Shown here: positions 1 to 8,953 of the stretch, in pieces
Layout: every line of letters begins with the position of its first letter
Position numbering within the stretch: position 1 is the stretch's first letter
DNA from: Enterobacteriaceae bacterium RIT714
Lineage (GTDB): Bacteria; Pseudomonadota; Gammaproteobacteria; Enterobacterales; Enterobacteriaceae
Direction: 5' to 3'
DNA length: 64,000 nt
Assembly (NCBI GenBank): GCA_009668015.1
Contig: WJYB01000001.1
Span: 496,001-560,000, forward strand
Position numbers and translations under genes: made by a program
Notes under the pieces: generated by a model
Seen by the model: the letters and a program-made list of their open reading frames with translations, nothing else
What the model was told of the DNA's origin: nothing
Database searches by the model: none

Positions 1-17
1 TTATTTTAAGGATCCAA

Positions 18-1502
18 ATGCGTTCTCTTGCTGTAGATGTGATCACGCAGGCATTTTCGCACCAGTCCGGCGAGAAACTGCATCGCCGTCTTTATGCGGC
101 AATATGCAGCTGCATTCTGGAAGGGAGCCTGAAACCCGCTACCCGCATCCCCCCTTCACGCGATCTGGCCGACGAGCTGGCGCTGTCGCGTAATACCGTG
201 CTTCGCGTTTACGAGCAGTTACAAGCGGAAGGCTATATCTCCGCCCGCACCAGCAGCGGCACTTTTGTCAGCGAAAGCGTACTGGACAATCTTGACCAGC
301 GAAAAGCGCCGGCGTCGTTGCCGCCGCAGCAGGAACTGAGCATCAGGTTGTCGGAGCGCGGCCAGGCTCTGCTGGGCAATGCCAGCGCCAGCCCGCGCCA
401 GTGGGGCGCGTTTGTACCGGGCGTCCCCGATGTCACACTCTTCCCGCATCGCGTGCTAAAAAAAATTCAGGATCGCCTCTCCCGCCAGCCGCTTCCGCAA
501 TATTTGACCTACGACGCTTACGGCGGTGTTGCCGAGCTGAAAGCCTCGCTAACCGATTACCTGCGCACGGCGCGCGGGGTGCGCTGTTCCCCGGACCAGA
601 TTCTGATAACCGAAGGGATTCACCAGGCGCTGGACCTGGTGACACGAACCCTGTGCAATCCGGGTGACCAGGCCTGGGTGGAAGAGCCCGGCTACTGGGG
701 CATCAAAAATATTCTACGTATGAATGGGGTTCATTTCTCCGCCCTCGCGGTGGATGAAGAGGGGCTGGTGCCAGCGGAAAAAAGTGCGGTGCCGCCGAGG
801 ATGATTTTTGTGACACCGTCACATCAATATCCGTTAGGGTCGGTGATGAGCCTAAGTCGCCGCCAGCAGCTGCTGGCGCTGGCGCGTAAAACCCGGAGCT
901 GGATTGTGGAAGATGATTATGACAGCGAGTTCCGCTTTGCCGGGCAGCCCATCCCTTCCCTTCAGGGCCTGGAAGAGGCCAGCCCGGTGATTTACATCGG
1001 CACCTTCAGTAAAACCCTCTACCCGGCCCTCCGGCTTGGCTACATGGTGTTACCGGTGCCGCTGGCGGCGGCGTTAAAGAAGATTCATAGCGATCTGTAT
1101 CGTGGCGGGCACTTGCTGATGCAGGCCGCGCTGGCGGAGTTTATCCGCGAAGGCTACTACGCCAGCCACATACGCAAAATGCGCCAGCTTTACAGCCGCC
1201 GCCGTCTTGCCCTTGTCACGCTCATCACCCGGCAACTGGGGAAACAGTTTCTGGGAGAATTCAGCAGCAACGCCGGGCTACACTTGATTTTACAGCTGCC
1301 CGACGAGGCTGATGATATCGCCATTACCCAGGAGGCCAACCAGCAGATGTTACTGGTGCGCCCCCTGTCGCGCTATTTTGCCGACACGCCGAAGCGCAAA
1401 GGCCTGCTGCTGGGGTTTGCCAGCATTGATGAAGAAGCAATGAAGCCCGCATTTACCCGCCTCGCAGAAATCATTAAAAGGCACCTCCTCAACCCGGCTT
1501 AA
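18..1502 (+). CDS. MocR-type GntR/aminotransferase-fold transcriptional regulator
   Basis: Predicted PLP-dependent transcription factor of 494 aa, the usual MocR length. Residues about 15-85 form a GntR winged helix (PPSRDLADELALSRNTVLRVYEQL region); residues about 120-490 form a type I aminotransferase fold with the DDYDSEF stretch and the PLP lysine in TFSKTLYP (Lys332). Such proteins use the aminotransferase domain to sense PLP or an amino compound rather than as an enzyme. The ATG follows AAGGA by 5 bases. Its 3' end overlaps the convergent ccmH by 14 bases. Its target is not visible: it may control genes to the left of the window or the polyamine genes to the right. Which MocR subfamily (PdxR, GabR-like) is unclear. 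Confidence 0.9.
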   Translation: MRSLAVDVITQAFSHQSGEKLHRRLYAAICSCILEGSLKPATRIPPSRDLADELALSRNTVLRVYEQLQAEGYISARTSSGTFVSESVLDNLDQRKAPASLPPQQELSIRLSERGQALLGNASASPRQWGAFVPGVPDVTLFPHRVLKKIQDRLSRQPLPQYLTYDAYGGVAELKASLTDYLRTARGVRCSPDQILITEGIHQALDLVTRTLCNPGDQAWVEEPGYWGIKNILRMNGVHFSALAVDEEGLVPAEKSAVPPRMIFVTPSHQYPLGSVMSLSRRQQLLALARKTRSWIVEDDYDSEFRFAGQPIPSLQGLEEASPVIYIGTFSKTLYPALRLGYMVLPVPLAAALKKIHSDLYRGGHLLMQAALAEFIREGYYASHIRKMRQLYSRRRLALVTLITRQLGKQFLGEFSSNAGLHLILQLPDEADDIAITQEANQQMLLVRPLSRYFADTPKRKGLLLGFASIDEEAMKPAFTRLAEIIKRHLLNPA

Positions 1503-2535
1503 CCGACAGATGCTGGCGGGCGAGCGCAATTTTCTGTTCGATTTCCGCCCGCTGCTCTGGGTTGCCATTATTCAGCAACAGCATGCGCTGCCAGCGGGCG
1601 ATGGCGAGATCGTATTGCCCCTGTTGATAAGCGTTGACCGCCGCCAGCTGTAAGAGACGCAGATTATCCGGATGAACGTTCAGCAAGCCAGCCAGGAGCG
1701 CCTCTGCCTGCTGCAGCGATTCTAGTTCACCGGTGCGGGTCAGAACGTCAGCATAGCCTGACGCTGCGGGTAGATCGTCCGGCGCAACGGCGTGGGCCCG
1801 GCCATAGGCCTGAGTGGCGAGCGTGGCATTATTCAGCATCATCCCCACTCGCCCCAGAAGCATCCAGCCTTCCGGGTTGTCGCCGTCATCAGCTAAATGG
1901 GTGCGTAAGCCCAGCGCCAGCGTTTGTAACGCCTGCTTCTCCAGCGGCGCGGCGCGGGAGTCGATTGTCCGGTTCATCAGTTCAGGCAACTGGCGGGTAG
2001 CCTGCTGCCAGTCGCGCACCTGGCGGTAGCCGTTGGTGGAGTAAAACGCCGCCCCGCTTACCGCCAGCGCCATGATGATACCGGCCACCAGCCCCCACGG
2101 ACTTCCTCTGGCAGAAAGCGTGTCGGCGGGACATGGTATCGGGGCAACAGCGATCCTCGTTCGGCTGCGGGCATAAATGGCATAGCCACCAGCGAGCACC
2201 GAAAGCAGCGGTAACAGCCAAAGCAGCAGGGTAACCGGGGTGAGCGGCGGATCGTAGCGAATAAAAGCGCCGTAGCGCGCCACCATAAAATCGACAATCT
2301 GATCGCGCGTTTTACCCTGCAACGTCAGTTGATAGACCTTCAGGCGTAAATCCTCGGCGATTAACGACCCGGAGTCGGCAATGCTGTTGTTCTGGCATTT
2401 GGGGCAGCGCAATTCGGCCGTCAGTTTGCGATACTGCTGTTCCTGGGCTTCGCTCTGAAAGGTCATCACCTCCGGCGCCGCCAGGACCCAAAAGCTCAGC
2501 GTCATCAGCAGCAGCGCCAGTAATCCTTTTTTCAT
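1489..2535 (-). CDS. ccmH: Cytochrome c maturation protein CcmH (fused CcmH-CcmI form)
   Basis: Last gene of the ccm run, 348 aa, like the long E. coli CcmH. A signal peptide/TM (1-20) is followed by the haem-ligation thioredoxin-partner motif LRCPKCQNNSI (Cys44, Cys47), a TM segment at about 100-125 and a second TM near 160-180, then a TPR-rich periplasmic tail (about 200-348) that corresponds to the CcmI apocytochrome-binding part. Role: keeps the apocytochrome CXXCH cysteines reduced and presents them to CcmF for haem attachment in the periplasm. The ATG at 2535 overlaps the ccmG stop (ATGA), so I prefer it to the upstream in-frame start at 2589. Confidence 0.95.
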   Translation of the reverse strand: MKKGLLALLLMTLSFWVLAAPEVMTFQSEAQEQQYRKLTAELRCPKCQNNSIADSGSLIAEDLRLKVYQLTLQGKTRDQIVDFMVARYGAFIRYDPPLTPVTLLLWLLPLLSVLAGGYAIYARSRTRIAVAPIPCPADTLSARGSPWGLVAGIIMALAVSGAAFYSTNGYRQVRDWQQATRQLPELMNRTIDSRAAPLEKQALQTLALGLRTHLADDGDNPEGWMLLGRVGMMLNNATLATQAYGRAHAVAPDDLPAASGYADVLTRTGELESLQQAEALLAGLLNVHPDNLRLLQLAAVNAYQQGQYDLAIARWQRMLLLNNGNPEQRAEIEQKIALARQHLSVKPG

Positions 2536-3089
2536 ACTCCGGCCTCTTTGCGGTATTTTTCCCAAAGCGGCGCGACCTCTTTGCGCCACACGTCAGCGTT
2601 AAGCTCCCCGGTATGCCGGTAGCGCACGATCCCCTGCCCATCAATCAGGAAAGTCTCCGGCGCGCCGAATACACCCAGTTCAATCCCGACCGTACCGTCC
2701 GCATCCAGCAGGTTATCGCGATAAGGATCGCCAAAATCGGCCAGCCAGCGCTGCGCCTTTTGCCGATCGTCTTTGTAATTCACACCGGCTATCGCAACAC
2801 CCTGCGCCGCCAAAGCGTTCAGAAACTGGTGCTCCGCCCGACAGGTGGGACACCAGGTGGCCCATACGTTCAACAGCAGAGGTTTACCCTTACTCAACGT
2901 CTGAAAATCCTGTTTCTCCTCGGGCCGTGCCAGCGTTGCCACCCGCAGCGCGGGCAGCGGATGACCGATAAGGGCTGATTCCAGCATCTGCGGGTCATCG
3001 CCCTCACCGATGCGCAGCAGTTGCCAGCCGAGCAGCCCCGCCAGGAGGGTGAATATCACCAGCGGCAGCAGAAAAATATTCCGTTTCAT
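2532..3089 (-). CDS. ccmG: Thiol:disulfide interchange protein CcmG/DsbE
   Basis: Membrane-anchored periplasmic thioredoxin-like protein of 185 aa. One N-terminal TM (about 5-25) precedes a thioredoxin fold with active site ATWCPTC (Cys80, Cys83) and a cis-proline region (GAPETFLID). In the Ccm pathway it takes electrons from DsbD and reduces CcmH/apocytochrome c. The start at 3089 overlaps the ccmF stop by four bases (ATGA), and the stop overlaps the ccmH start in the same way. A longer reading with 30 extra N-terminal residues exists in frame but lacks hydrophobic signal character there. Confidence 0.95.
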   Translation of the reverse strand: MKRNIFLLPLVIFTLLAGLLGWQLLRIGEGDDPQMLESALIGHPLPALRVATLARPEEKQDFQTLSKGKPLLLNVWATWCPTCRAEHQFLNALAAQGVAIAGVNYKDDRQKAQRWLADFGDPYRDNLLDADGTVGIELGVFGAPETFLIDGQGIVRYRHTGELNADVWRKEVAPLWEKYRKEAGV

Positions 3090-5014
3090 GCCGTCACCTT
3101 TTGTACTTTCACCGCAGCGACGCGCCGCCCGCGAAAACAGAGCCCGCCTCCCAGCGCCATGAACATTCCTCCCGCCCAAATCCAGCGGATAAAGGGTTTA
3201 TAGTAGAAGCGCATGCCCCAGCTGCCGTCGTCGAATTGCTCTCCTGGCGCAACGTACAGGTCGCGGGTGAAGCCGACCTGAATCGCCGCCTCGGTCATAA
3301 TGGCCCTGCTTGCCGTGTAAAAACGTTTCTCTGCGAAGAGCGTCGCGGTTTTACGGCCTGGAGCGTCGACATCGATCACCGCCGTCAACGCCTGATAGTT
3401 TGGGCCGAGGCTTTCGCGTACTTCGCGGAAGGTGAAACGGTACTCTCTGATGTGCAGGCTATCGTTGACGGCCATGCGCACGTCGCGCTCGATATCGTGG
3501 TTCTGGTGAAAAGCGATACCGGTCACCGTAATGGCGACTCCCAGATGGGCGATAATCATGCCGCAAAAACGGCGCGTCACCGGCTCCCCACGCCGCAGGC
3601 GTAATATCACCTCCGCCAGATGCAGGACGACTATCCACAACGCCATGCACAGACCCAGCACCGTCAGTGCGACAATGTTATCCTGCAACCACCACGGCAG
3701 GAGCAAGGCCAGGATGGGGGTGACGATCAGCGCGATCATGACCGGCTTGCGCTGTTTGCCCGGGCGATCGCGCCTCCACCTGACCAGCGGGGCCAGCCCC
3801 ATCAACAGCGCCAGCGGTACCATCAGCACCACAAAGAGACGGTTAAAGAACGGTTCGCCGATGGAGATCGCCCCCAGGCCCAGCGCCTTATGCACCAGCG
3901 GCAGCAACGTGCCGAGCAGTACCACCAGCATCGCGGTCATCAACAGGACGTTATTGCCCATCAACAGCGATTCCCGGGACCAGAAAGCATTATTCACCCG
4001 GGAGCGAATACGGTAGCCGCGCACGGCAAAGAGCAGTAGCGAACCGCCGACCACCAGGGACATAAAGATCAGGATGTACATGCCCCGCGTAGGATCCGCA
4101 GCAAAGGCGTGAACGGATACCAGCACGCCGGAGCGCACCAGAAAGGTGCCAAGCAGGCAGAGGGAAAAGGCGGCGATCGCCAGCAGTGCGCTCCAGGCTC
4201 TGAAGGTGTCCCGCTGCTCGGTGACGGCAAGGGAGTGCAGCAGCGCGGTTCCCGCCAGCCATGGCATCAGGGAGGCATTTTCCACCGGATCCCAGAACCA
4301 CCATCCTCCCCATCCCAGTTCGTAGTAAGCCCACAGGGAGCCCATCACGATACCCAGGGTTAAAAAGATCCACGCCATCAGCGTCCACGGACGCGCCAGC
4401 CGCGCAAAATCCCGATCCAAACGCCCATTCAGCAACGCCGCGATGGCAAAGGCAAAGGCGACGGAGAAACCGACATAACCCATATAGAGCGCAGGCGGGT
4501 GGAAAACCAGCCCCGGATCTTGCAGCATCGGATTCAGGTCGCGCCCCTCAATGGGGAAATCGGGCAAAGTACGGGCGAAGGGATTCGAGGTAAAAAGGAT
4601 AAACAGCAGAAAACCAAAACTTATCATCCCCATCACCGCCAGTACCTGAGCACGCAGGGCGGGCGGTATGGTGCGGTTTAATGCCGTTGCCAGCGTCCAC
4701 CCGCTCATCAATAGCACCCAGAGCAGCATCGAGCCTTCATGGGCTCCCCAGACGGCGGCCATTCTGTAGATAACAGGGAGCTGCGTATTCGAGTTAGCCA
4801 CCACGTAGGCGACGGTGAAATCGTTAATGATAAAGGCGTACATCAGGATAAGAAATGCCCCAGAAAGGCAGGCAAACAGCACTATTGCGAACACCGGTGC
4901 GGCATTTATCAACAGACGCTGACCGCGCCATGCGCCATACAGCGGCAGGCTGGAAAGCAGGAGCGCCGCACCCAGCGCCAGACAGAGCAGCAGATTTCCC
5001 CATTCAGGCATCAT
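3086..5014 (-). CDS. ccmF: Cytochrome c haem lyase subunit CcmF
   Basis: Large polytopic inner-membrane protein, 642 aa (usual length about 645). It carries the tryptophan-rich WWD haem-handling motif of the family ([19 protein letters not shown]) and conserved histidines such as the one in LVHKALG. With CcmH it takes haem from holo-CcmE and ligates it to apocytochrome c. The double ATG at 5014/5011 overlaps the ccmE stop by up to 11 bases, indicating translational coupling. Confidence 0.96.
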   Translation of the reverse strand: MMPEWGNLLLCLALGAALLLSSLPLYGAWRGQRLLINAAPVFAIVLFACLSGAFLILMYAFIINDFTVAYVVANSNTQLPVIYRMAAVWGAHEGSMLLWVLLMSGWTLATALNRTIPPALRAQVLAVMGMISFGFLLFILFTSNPFARTLPDFPIEGRDLNPMLQDPGLVFHPPALYMGYVGFSVAFAFAIAALLNGRLDRDFARLARPWTLMAWIFLTLGIVMGSLWAYYELGWGGWWFWDPVENASLMPWLAGTALLHSLAVTEQRDTFRAWSALLAIAAFSLCLLGTFLVRSGVLVSVHAFAADPTRGMYILIFMSLVVGGSLLLFAVRGYRIRSRVNNAFWSRESLLMGNNVLLMTAMLVVLLGTLLPLVHKALGLGAISIGEPFFNRLFVVLMVPLALLMGLAPLVRWRRDRPGKQRKPVMIALIVTPILALLLPWWLQDNIVALTVLGLCMALWIVVLHLAEVILRLRRGEPVTRRFCGMIIAHLGVAITVTGIAFHQNHDIERDVRMAVNDSLHIREYRFTFREVRESLGPNYQALTAVIDVDAPGRKTATLFAEKRFYTASRAIMTEAAIQVGFTRDLYVAPGEQFDDGSWGMRFYYKPFIRWIWAGGMFMALGGGLCFRGRRVAAVKVQKVTA

Positions 5015-5474
5015 GGTGACGGCTCCCTGTCGATGAAAGGGTTTGCCCTTCCTTCTTCACACCCGGAGGCGTGTAGTTTTCATCGTGTTTGGCCAGCACC
5101 TGTCGGGCGATAATATGGCCACCGGAATCCAGTACCCCCTGAACCACAATGCCCTGTCCCTCGCGAAAGAGATCCGGAAGCAGCCCATCAAAGCTCACCT
5201 GCACCCTGCCGCGATCGTCATACAGCGTAAAGCTCACCTGCATCGAGGTGGCCGAGCGTTTAATACTGCCCGGAAGCACCAGGCCTCCCACCCGCAGGCG
5301 TTGTCGGGCAACGGGCATTTCCCGCGCCTCCCCTTTGCCGTACAGCACCTCTCCCGGAGTGTAAAACAGGTCGATATTGGCGCGCAGGGCATAGAGGATC
5401 AGGCCCAGGATCAGCAGCAGTCCCCCGAGCAGAATGCTGGTTATCAACAGACGGTTTTTACGACGTGAATTCAT
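5004..5474 (-). CDS. ccmE: Haem chaperone CcmE
   Basis: 156-aa haem chaperone with a single N-terminal TM (about 9-30) and a periplasmic OB-fold. The covalent haem-binding histidine is His130 in [11 protein letters not shown], followed by the family's conserved Tyr. CcmE receives haem with the help of CcmC/CcmD and delivers it to CcmF. Its ATG overlaps the ccmD stop (ATGA). Confidence 0.96.
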   Translation of the reverse strand: MNSRRKNRLLITSILLGGLLLILGLILYALRANIDLFYTPGEVLYGKGEAREMPVARQRLRVGGLVLPGSIKRSATSMQVSFTLYDDRGRVQVSFDGLLPDLFREGQGIVVQGVLDSGGHIIARQVLAKHDENYTPPGVKKEGQTLSSTGSRHHDA

Positions 5475-5683
5475 AAGCTGGCCTCGCTCTCCTGCACGTT
5501 ACGTCTGCGCTGTTCCCGCGAGTGGCTGCGGCGGATGGCCTGCAAAATGGCGCGCCGCTGCATGCAGGTGTGCAAAATCAGCCCAGCCAGCGCGAGCAGT
5601 GTCAGCACAACGGCCAGCCAGATATAGAGGCCATAGCCTCCCATCGCGAAAAATTCGCTCCAGTATTTAAAAGCAGGCGTCAT
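5471..5683 (-). CDS. ccmD: Haem exporter small subunit CcmD
   Basis: 70-aa single-TM protein (TM about 20-38) with the MGGYG(L)YIW start-of-TM signature of CcmD and a strongly basic cytoplasmic tail ([10 protein letters not shown]). It stabilises the CcmABC-CcmE complex and helps release holo-CcmE. I start it at the ATG at 5683, which overlaps the ccmC stop (ATGA); the ATG at 5689 is an alternative adding two residues. Confidence 0.93.
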   Translation of the reverse strand: MTPAFKYWSEFFAMGGYGLYIWLAVVLTLLALAGLILHTCMQRRAILQAIRRSHSREQRRRNVQESEASL

Positions 5684-6417
5684 GACCATTCTTCCTCGCA
5701 AGCGATATGGCGTACCCAGGGGCGAAGGCGCTCCTGCTGCAGGATCATATTGCGCAGTCGCATCAGCGTTAGTGTGATAAACAGCAGCAGAAAACCGACA
5801 ATCACCAACCGCAGCGGCAGGCGCATTGCCGGGTCGATGCTTTGTTGTAGCCCGGTCGATCCCTGATGCAGCGTATTCCACCAGACCACCGAGTAATGGA
5901 TCACCGGCAGGTTAACCACCCCGATCAGCACCAGAATGCTTACTGCCCGGCCCGCCGTGCGGCGATTGTTAAAGGCACTCCACAGCGCAATGATGCCCAT
6001 ATAGATGAACAACATAATCAGCTCCGAGGTCAGCCTGGCATCCCACACCCACCAGGTGCCCCACATCGGTTTTCCCCACAACGCTCCGGTCACCAGGGCG
6101 ATAAAGGTATAAACCGCGCCAATCGGTGCCATCGCCGCCACGGCAAGGGATGCCAGCTTGATCTGCCAGACAAGGCCGATAAAGGCCGCAACCGCCATGG
6201 CAGCGTAAATGCCCATCGACCACATCGCCGCAGGAACATGAAGATAGATAATGCGATACCCTTCACCCTGCTGGTAATCGGCGGGAGCAAAGGCGAATCC
6301 CCCGATCCAGCCCAGCGTCAGCGTCACCAGTGCCGCCGGAGCGAGCCAGAGAATCGCCCGACCGCTGAAACGATAGCAGCGCTCCGGGATAGCCAGTTGA
6401 TGCAGTGTTTTCCACAT
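5680..6417 (-). CDS. ccmC: Haem transport/haem lyase protein CcmC
   Basis: 245-aa, six-TM protein. It contains the WWD motif (WGTWWVWDARLTSEL), flanked by the expected haem-ligand histidines in YLHVP and IHYSVVWWNTLHQGS. It loads haem onto His130 of CcmE. The chosen start (MWKTLHQLAIPE) matches the family N-terminus; an in-frame start at 6444 would add nine residues. Little space separates it from ccmB (stop at 6450). Confidence 0.95.
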   Translation of the reverse strand: MWKTLHQLAIPERCYRFSGRAILWLAPAALVTLTLGWIGGFAFAPADYQQGEGYRIIYLHVPAAMWSMGIYAAMAVAAFIGLVWQIKLASLAVAAMAPIGAVYTFIALVTGALWGKPMWGTWWVWDARLTSELIMLFIYMGIIALWSAFNNRRTAGRAVSILVLIGVVNLPVIHYSVVWWNTLHQGSTGLQQSIDPAMRLPLRLVIVGFLLLFITLTLMRLRNMILQQERLRPWVRHIACEEEWS

Positions 6418-6449
6418 AGTGCGTACTCTCGTTCGAAATAACATCAGAT

Positions 6450-7112
6450 TTACCCCTGAAGGCTGACGCGCAGCGCGGCTGCGGTGGCAAAGGGGCTCAC
6501 CATGGCACTGCCGGTCAGCATCGCCGCCAGGACGGCCAGATAACCGGAAACGGGCAGCCCTTCTGTCGCCGCATTTATTGCGGCGGTGGCAAAGATCAGC
6601 AGCGGCAAAGTAAAGGGAAGCACCAGCAGGCTGAGCAGTACCCCGCCCCGCGGCAGCCCGACCGTCAAGCCGCTGCCCGGCGCAGCCAGTAAGCTGAGGG
6701 TCGGCGTACCCAGCAACAGCGTCAGCGCCATCACCTCCCACTGCGTCACATTCATCCCCATCAATACCGCGGCCAGCGGCGAGAAGCACAGCAGCGGCAC
6801 GCCCGTTACGCACCAGTGGGCGAGGATCTTACTCAGCACCACGGCAGGCAGCGGCACGGGCAGCAGCATCAGCTGTTCGAGGCTGCCGTCCTGGTAGTCA
6901 TCACGAAACAGCCGCTCCTGCGCCAACAGGGACGCCATCAGCGCGGCGATCCAGATTGCGCCGGGCGCGATATGCGCCAGCTGTTGGCTGTCCTGACCCA
7001 ACGCGACAGGAAAGAGCGTGAGGATAATAAAAAAGAACCACAGCGGGTTGGCGAGCTCAGCCCGGCTACGAAAGGCGACCCGCAGTTCAAGGCAGAAAAG
7101 AGACCACATCAT
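6450..7112 (-). CDS. ccmB: Haem exporter permease CcmB
   Basis: 220-aa ABC-transporter permease with six predicted TM helices and the usual CcmB opening ([10 protein letters not shown]). It works with CcmA and CcmC; in the current view the CcmAB ATPase drives release of holo-CcmE from CcmCD. The start overlaps the ccmA stop (ATGA at 7112-7109); the second ATG at 7109 is the alternative. Confidence 0.95.
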   Translation of the reverse strand: MMWSLFCLELRVAFRSRAELANPLWFFFIILTLFPVALGQDSQQLAHIAPGAIWIAALMASLLAQERLFRDDYQDGSLEQLMLLPVPLPAVVLSKILAHWCVTGVPLLCFSPLAAVLMGMNVTQWEVMALTLLLGTPTLSLLAAPGSGLTVGLPRGGVLLSLLVLPFTLPLLIFATAAINAATEGLPVSGYLAVLAAMLTGSAMVSPFATAAALRVSLQG

Positions 7113-7735
7113 CCCGGCACGCCTCCCGTCAGTGCCACCTGCCGTACGGGCAGGCCGGGATCGGCCAGCGGCTGATGCGTGGTCATCACGATCTGACCGC
7201 CCGCGCTGACGTGCTGCGCCATCCTGCGCGTCAGCCGGGCGATACCCGCTGCATCAATGGCGGTAAAGGGTTCATCAAGGATCCACAGCGCGGCGCGCGT
7301 CAGCCAGAGCCGCGCCATCGCCACATTGCGCTGCTGCCCGGCAGAGAGTGTCGCCACCGGCACATCTTCATACCCGCCCAGCCCCACCTGCCCGAGGGCT
7401 GTCAGATGTTCAGACCGCGACGCGTCGGGATGAAAAAAGGCGATATTTTGCAGGGCCGTCAGGCGGGTTTTAATGCCCGGCTGGTGACCCATCCAGAGCA
7501 AATGGGCATGTAACCTGTCGCGGTGACGGTTGACGGAGTGGGTCTGCCAGCGCACCTCTCCGCTGTCGGGACGGATGATCCCCGTCAGCATTCTCAGCAG
7601 TGTGGTTTTGCCCGCCCCGTTGCCGCCCGCAATCTGGACCCACTCCCCGGGCGACACGGAGAACGAGAGATCGCGAAATAGATACCGATCGTCCCGCTCG
7701 CAGCACAGCCCCAGCACATCTAATCTGTTTTCCAT
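7109..7735 (-). CDS. ccmA: Haem exporter ATP-binding protein CcmA
   Basis: 208-aa ABC ATPase with Walker A GGNGAGKT (residues 37-44), signature LSAGQQR, Walker B LWILDEPF and an H-loop in MTTHQP. It powers release of haem-loaded CcmE in the cytochrome c maturation machinery. It begins 18 bases after the tri-haem cytochrome gene, so the maturation genes appear to be transcribed as part of the dehydrogenase operon. Confidence 0.95.
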   Translation of the reverse strand: MENRLDVLGLCCERDDRYLFRDLSFSVSPGEWVQIAGGNGAGKTTLLRMLTGIIRPDSGEVRWQTHSVNRHRDRLHAHLLWMGHQPGIKTRLTALQNIAFFHPDASRSEHLTALGQVGLGGYEDVPVATLSAGQQRNVAMARLWLTRAALWILDEPFTAIDAAGIARLTRRMAQHVSAGGQIVMTTHQPLADPGLPVRQVALTGGVPG

Positions 7736-7753
7736 ACTGACCCCAGTGCCACG

Positions 7754-8950
7754 TTAAGGATGAGACTGTTTCACCTTCGCCACATCGTCAGAAGTGACAT
7801 TACCCGCGCCATTCCCCCAGTTTTGCCGGACGTAATTGACAACGTCGCGCATCTCTTCGTCGGTCATCACATCCCCATAACCGGGCATTCTGAACGAGAC
7901 ATTACCCACGGTGGTGGGCGTTTCTGCCCCCAGCGCGACGACGCGCAGAAGCGGCGTGGCCTCTTTTGCGCCGATGACAGGGTTATTCACCAGAGAGGGA
8001 ACGTTGTCATCCGTGCCTTTTCCTTCGGTGCCGTGACAGGTAGAACAGAAGCGGCCATAGAGAGTTTTGCCTGCCGCCGGAGAGGCTGATGCCGTGGCGG
8101 CAGCGTGATTGACAGGCGTCGCGGCTGGCGTGTCGCCATTAAGACTTAGCAAGTAGCGGGCGATAGCGGTGGCATCGTCGTGGGTCAGATACTGAGTACT
8201 CTGGCTGACCACTTCCGCCATGGAGCCCGAAACGGCGGCATGTTTGCTCCTTCCGGTGACGATTAGCGAGGTCAGCTCGTTTTCCGGCAGCGTCAGCGTG
8301 CGCAGCGACGGCGCATACCAGCCATCAATCATCGCTCCGCTCAGAAACGTTTCATCGTGGTTGCTGTAGGCCTTTTCATTCATCGCCACCCCTCGCGGCG
8401 TATGGCACGCCCCGCAGTGACCGGCGCCTTCAACCAGATACGCCCCCCGCTGAAGCACGGGATCCGACAGCGTGCCAGCCTTCCCCGCAGGCTCGTCCAG
8501 AAACAGCCAGTTCCAGACGTGCAAAGGCCAGCGGGCAGAGAGCAGCCAGGGAATGTCACTCTCCTGGTTGGCTTTCGCCGAAGGCGCCACGCCTTGCATA
8601 AAGTAGTCGTACAGCGCATGGATATCGCTATCGCTCATCCTGGCGTAAGAGGGATAAGGCATGGCCGGATAGAGCGGATGACCGTCTTTGGCAATCCCCT
8701 GGCGCACGGCCTTTTCAAAATCGGCATAGCGGTAATTGCCGATGCCGTGGGTTTTATCCGGGGTGATGTTGGTGGAATAAATATCCCCGACGGGAGTCGG
8801 AAATTTCTTGCCCCCCGCCAGAGGCGCGCCACCTTCTGCGGTGTGGCAGGCCATGCAATCCGCGACGCGGGCGATATACTCCCCCGCCATCGGAGCCGCA
8901 GAGGCGCTAACAGAAAGCAGACTGGTCAATAACATAGTCACGATTCGCAT
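7754..8950 (-). CDS. Periplasmic tri-haem cytochrome c, likely electron acceptor of the spermidine dehydrogenase
   Basis: 398 aa with a Sec signal peptide (cleavage near ASA/AP, residue 19) and three CXXCH sites: CMACH (32-36), CGACH (179-183) and CSTCH (302-306), each in a class I cytochrome c domain with a likely Met ligand (for example FRMPGYG). The three-domain layout resembles the cytochrome c subunits of membrane alcohol and gluconate dehydrogenases that pass electrons to the ubiquinone pool. No C-terminal anchor is visible. It starts 3 bases after the dehydrogenase stop and is followed by ccmA, so it is very probably the dehydrogenase partner and a client of the adjacent Ccm system. 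The physiological partner is inferred from position only. Confidence 0.88.
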   Translation of the reverse strand: MRIVTMLLTSLLSVSASAAPMAGEYIARVADCMACHTAEGGAPLAGGKKFPTPVGDIYSTNITPDKTHGIGNYRYADFEKAVRQGIAKDGHPLYPAMPYPSYARMSDSDIHALYDYFMQGVAPSAKANQESDIPWLLSARWPLHVWNWLFLDEPAGKAGTLSDPVLQRGAYLVEGAGHCGACHTPRGVAMNEKAYSNHDETFLSGAMIDGWYAPSLRTLTLPENELTSLIVTGRSKHAAVSGSMAEVVSQSTQYLTHDDATAIARYLLSLNGDTPAATPVNHAAATASASPAAGKTLYGRFCSTCHGTEGKGTDDNVPSLVNNPVIGAKEATPLLRVVALGAETPTTVGNVSFRMPGYGDVMTDEEMRDVVNYVRQNWGNGAGNVTSDDVAKVKQSHP

Positions 8951-8953
8951 CTG

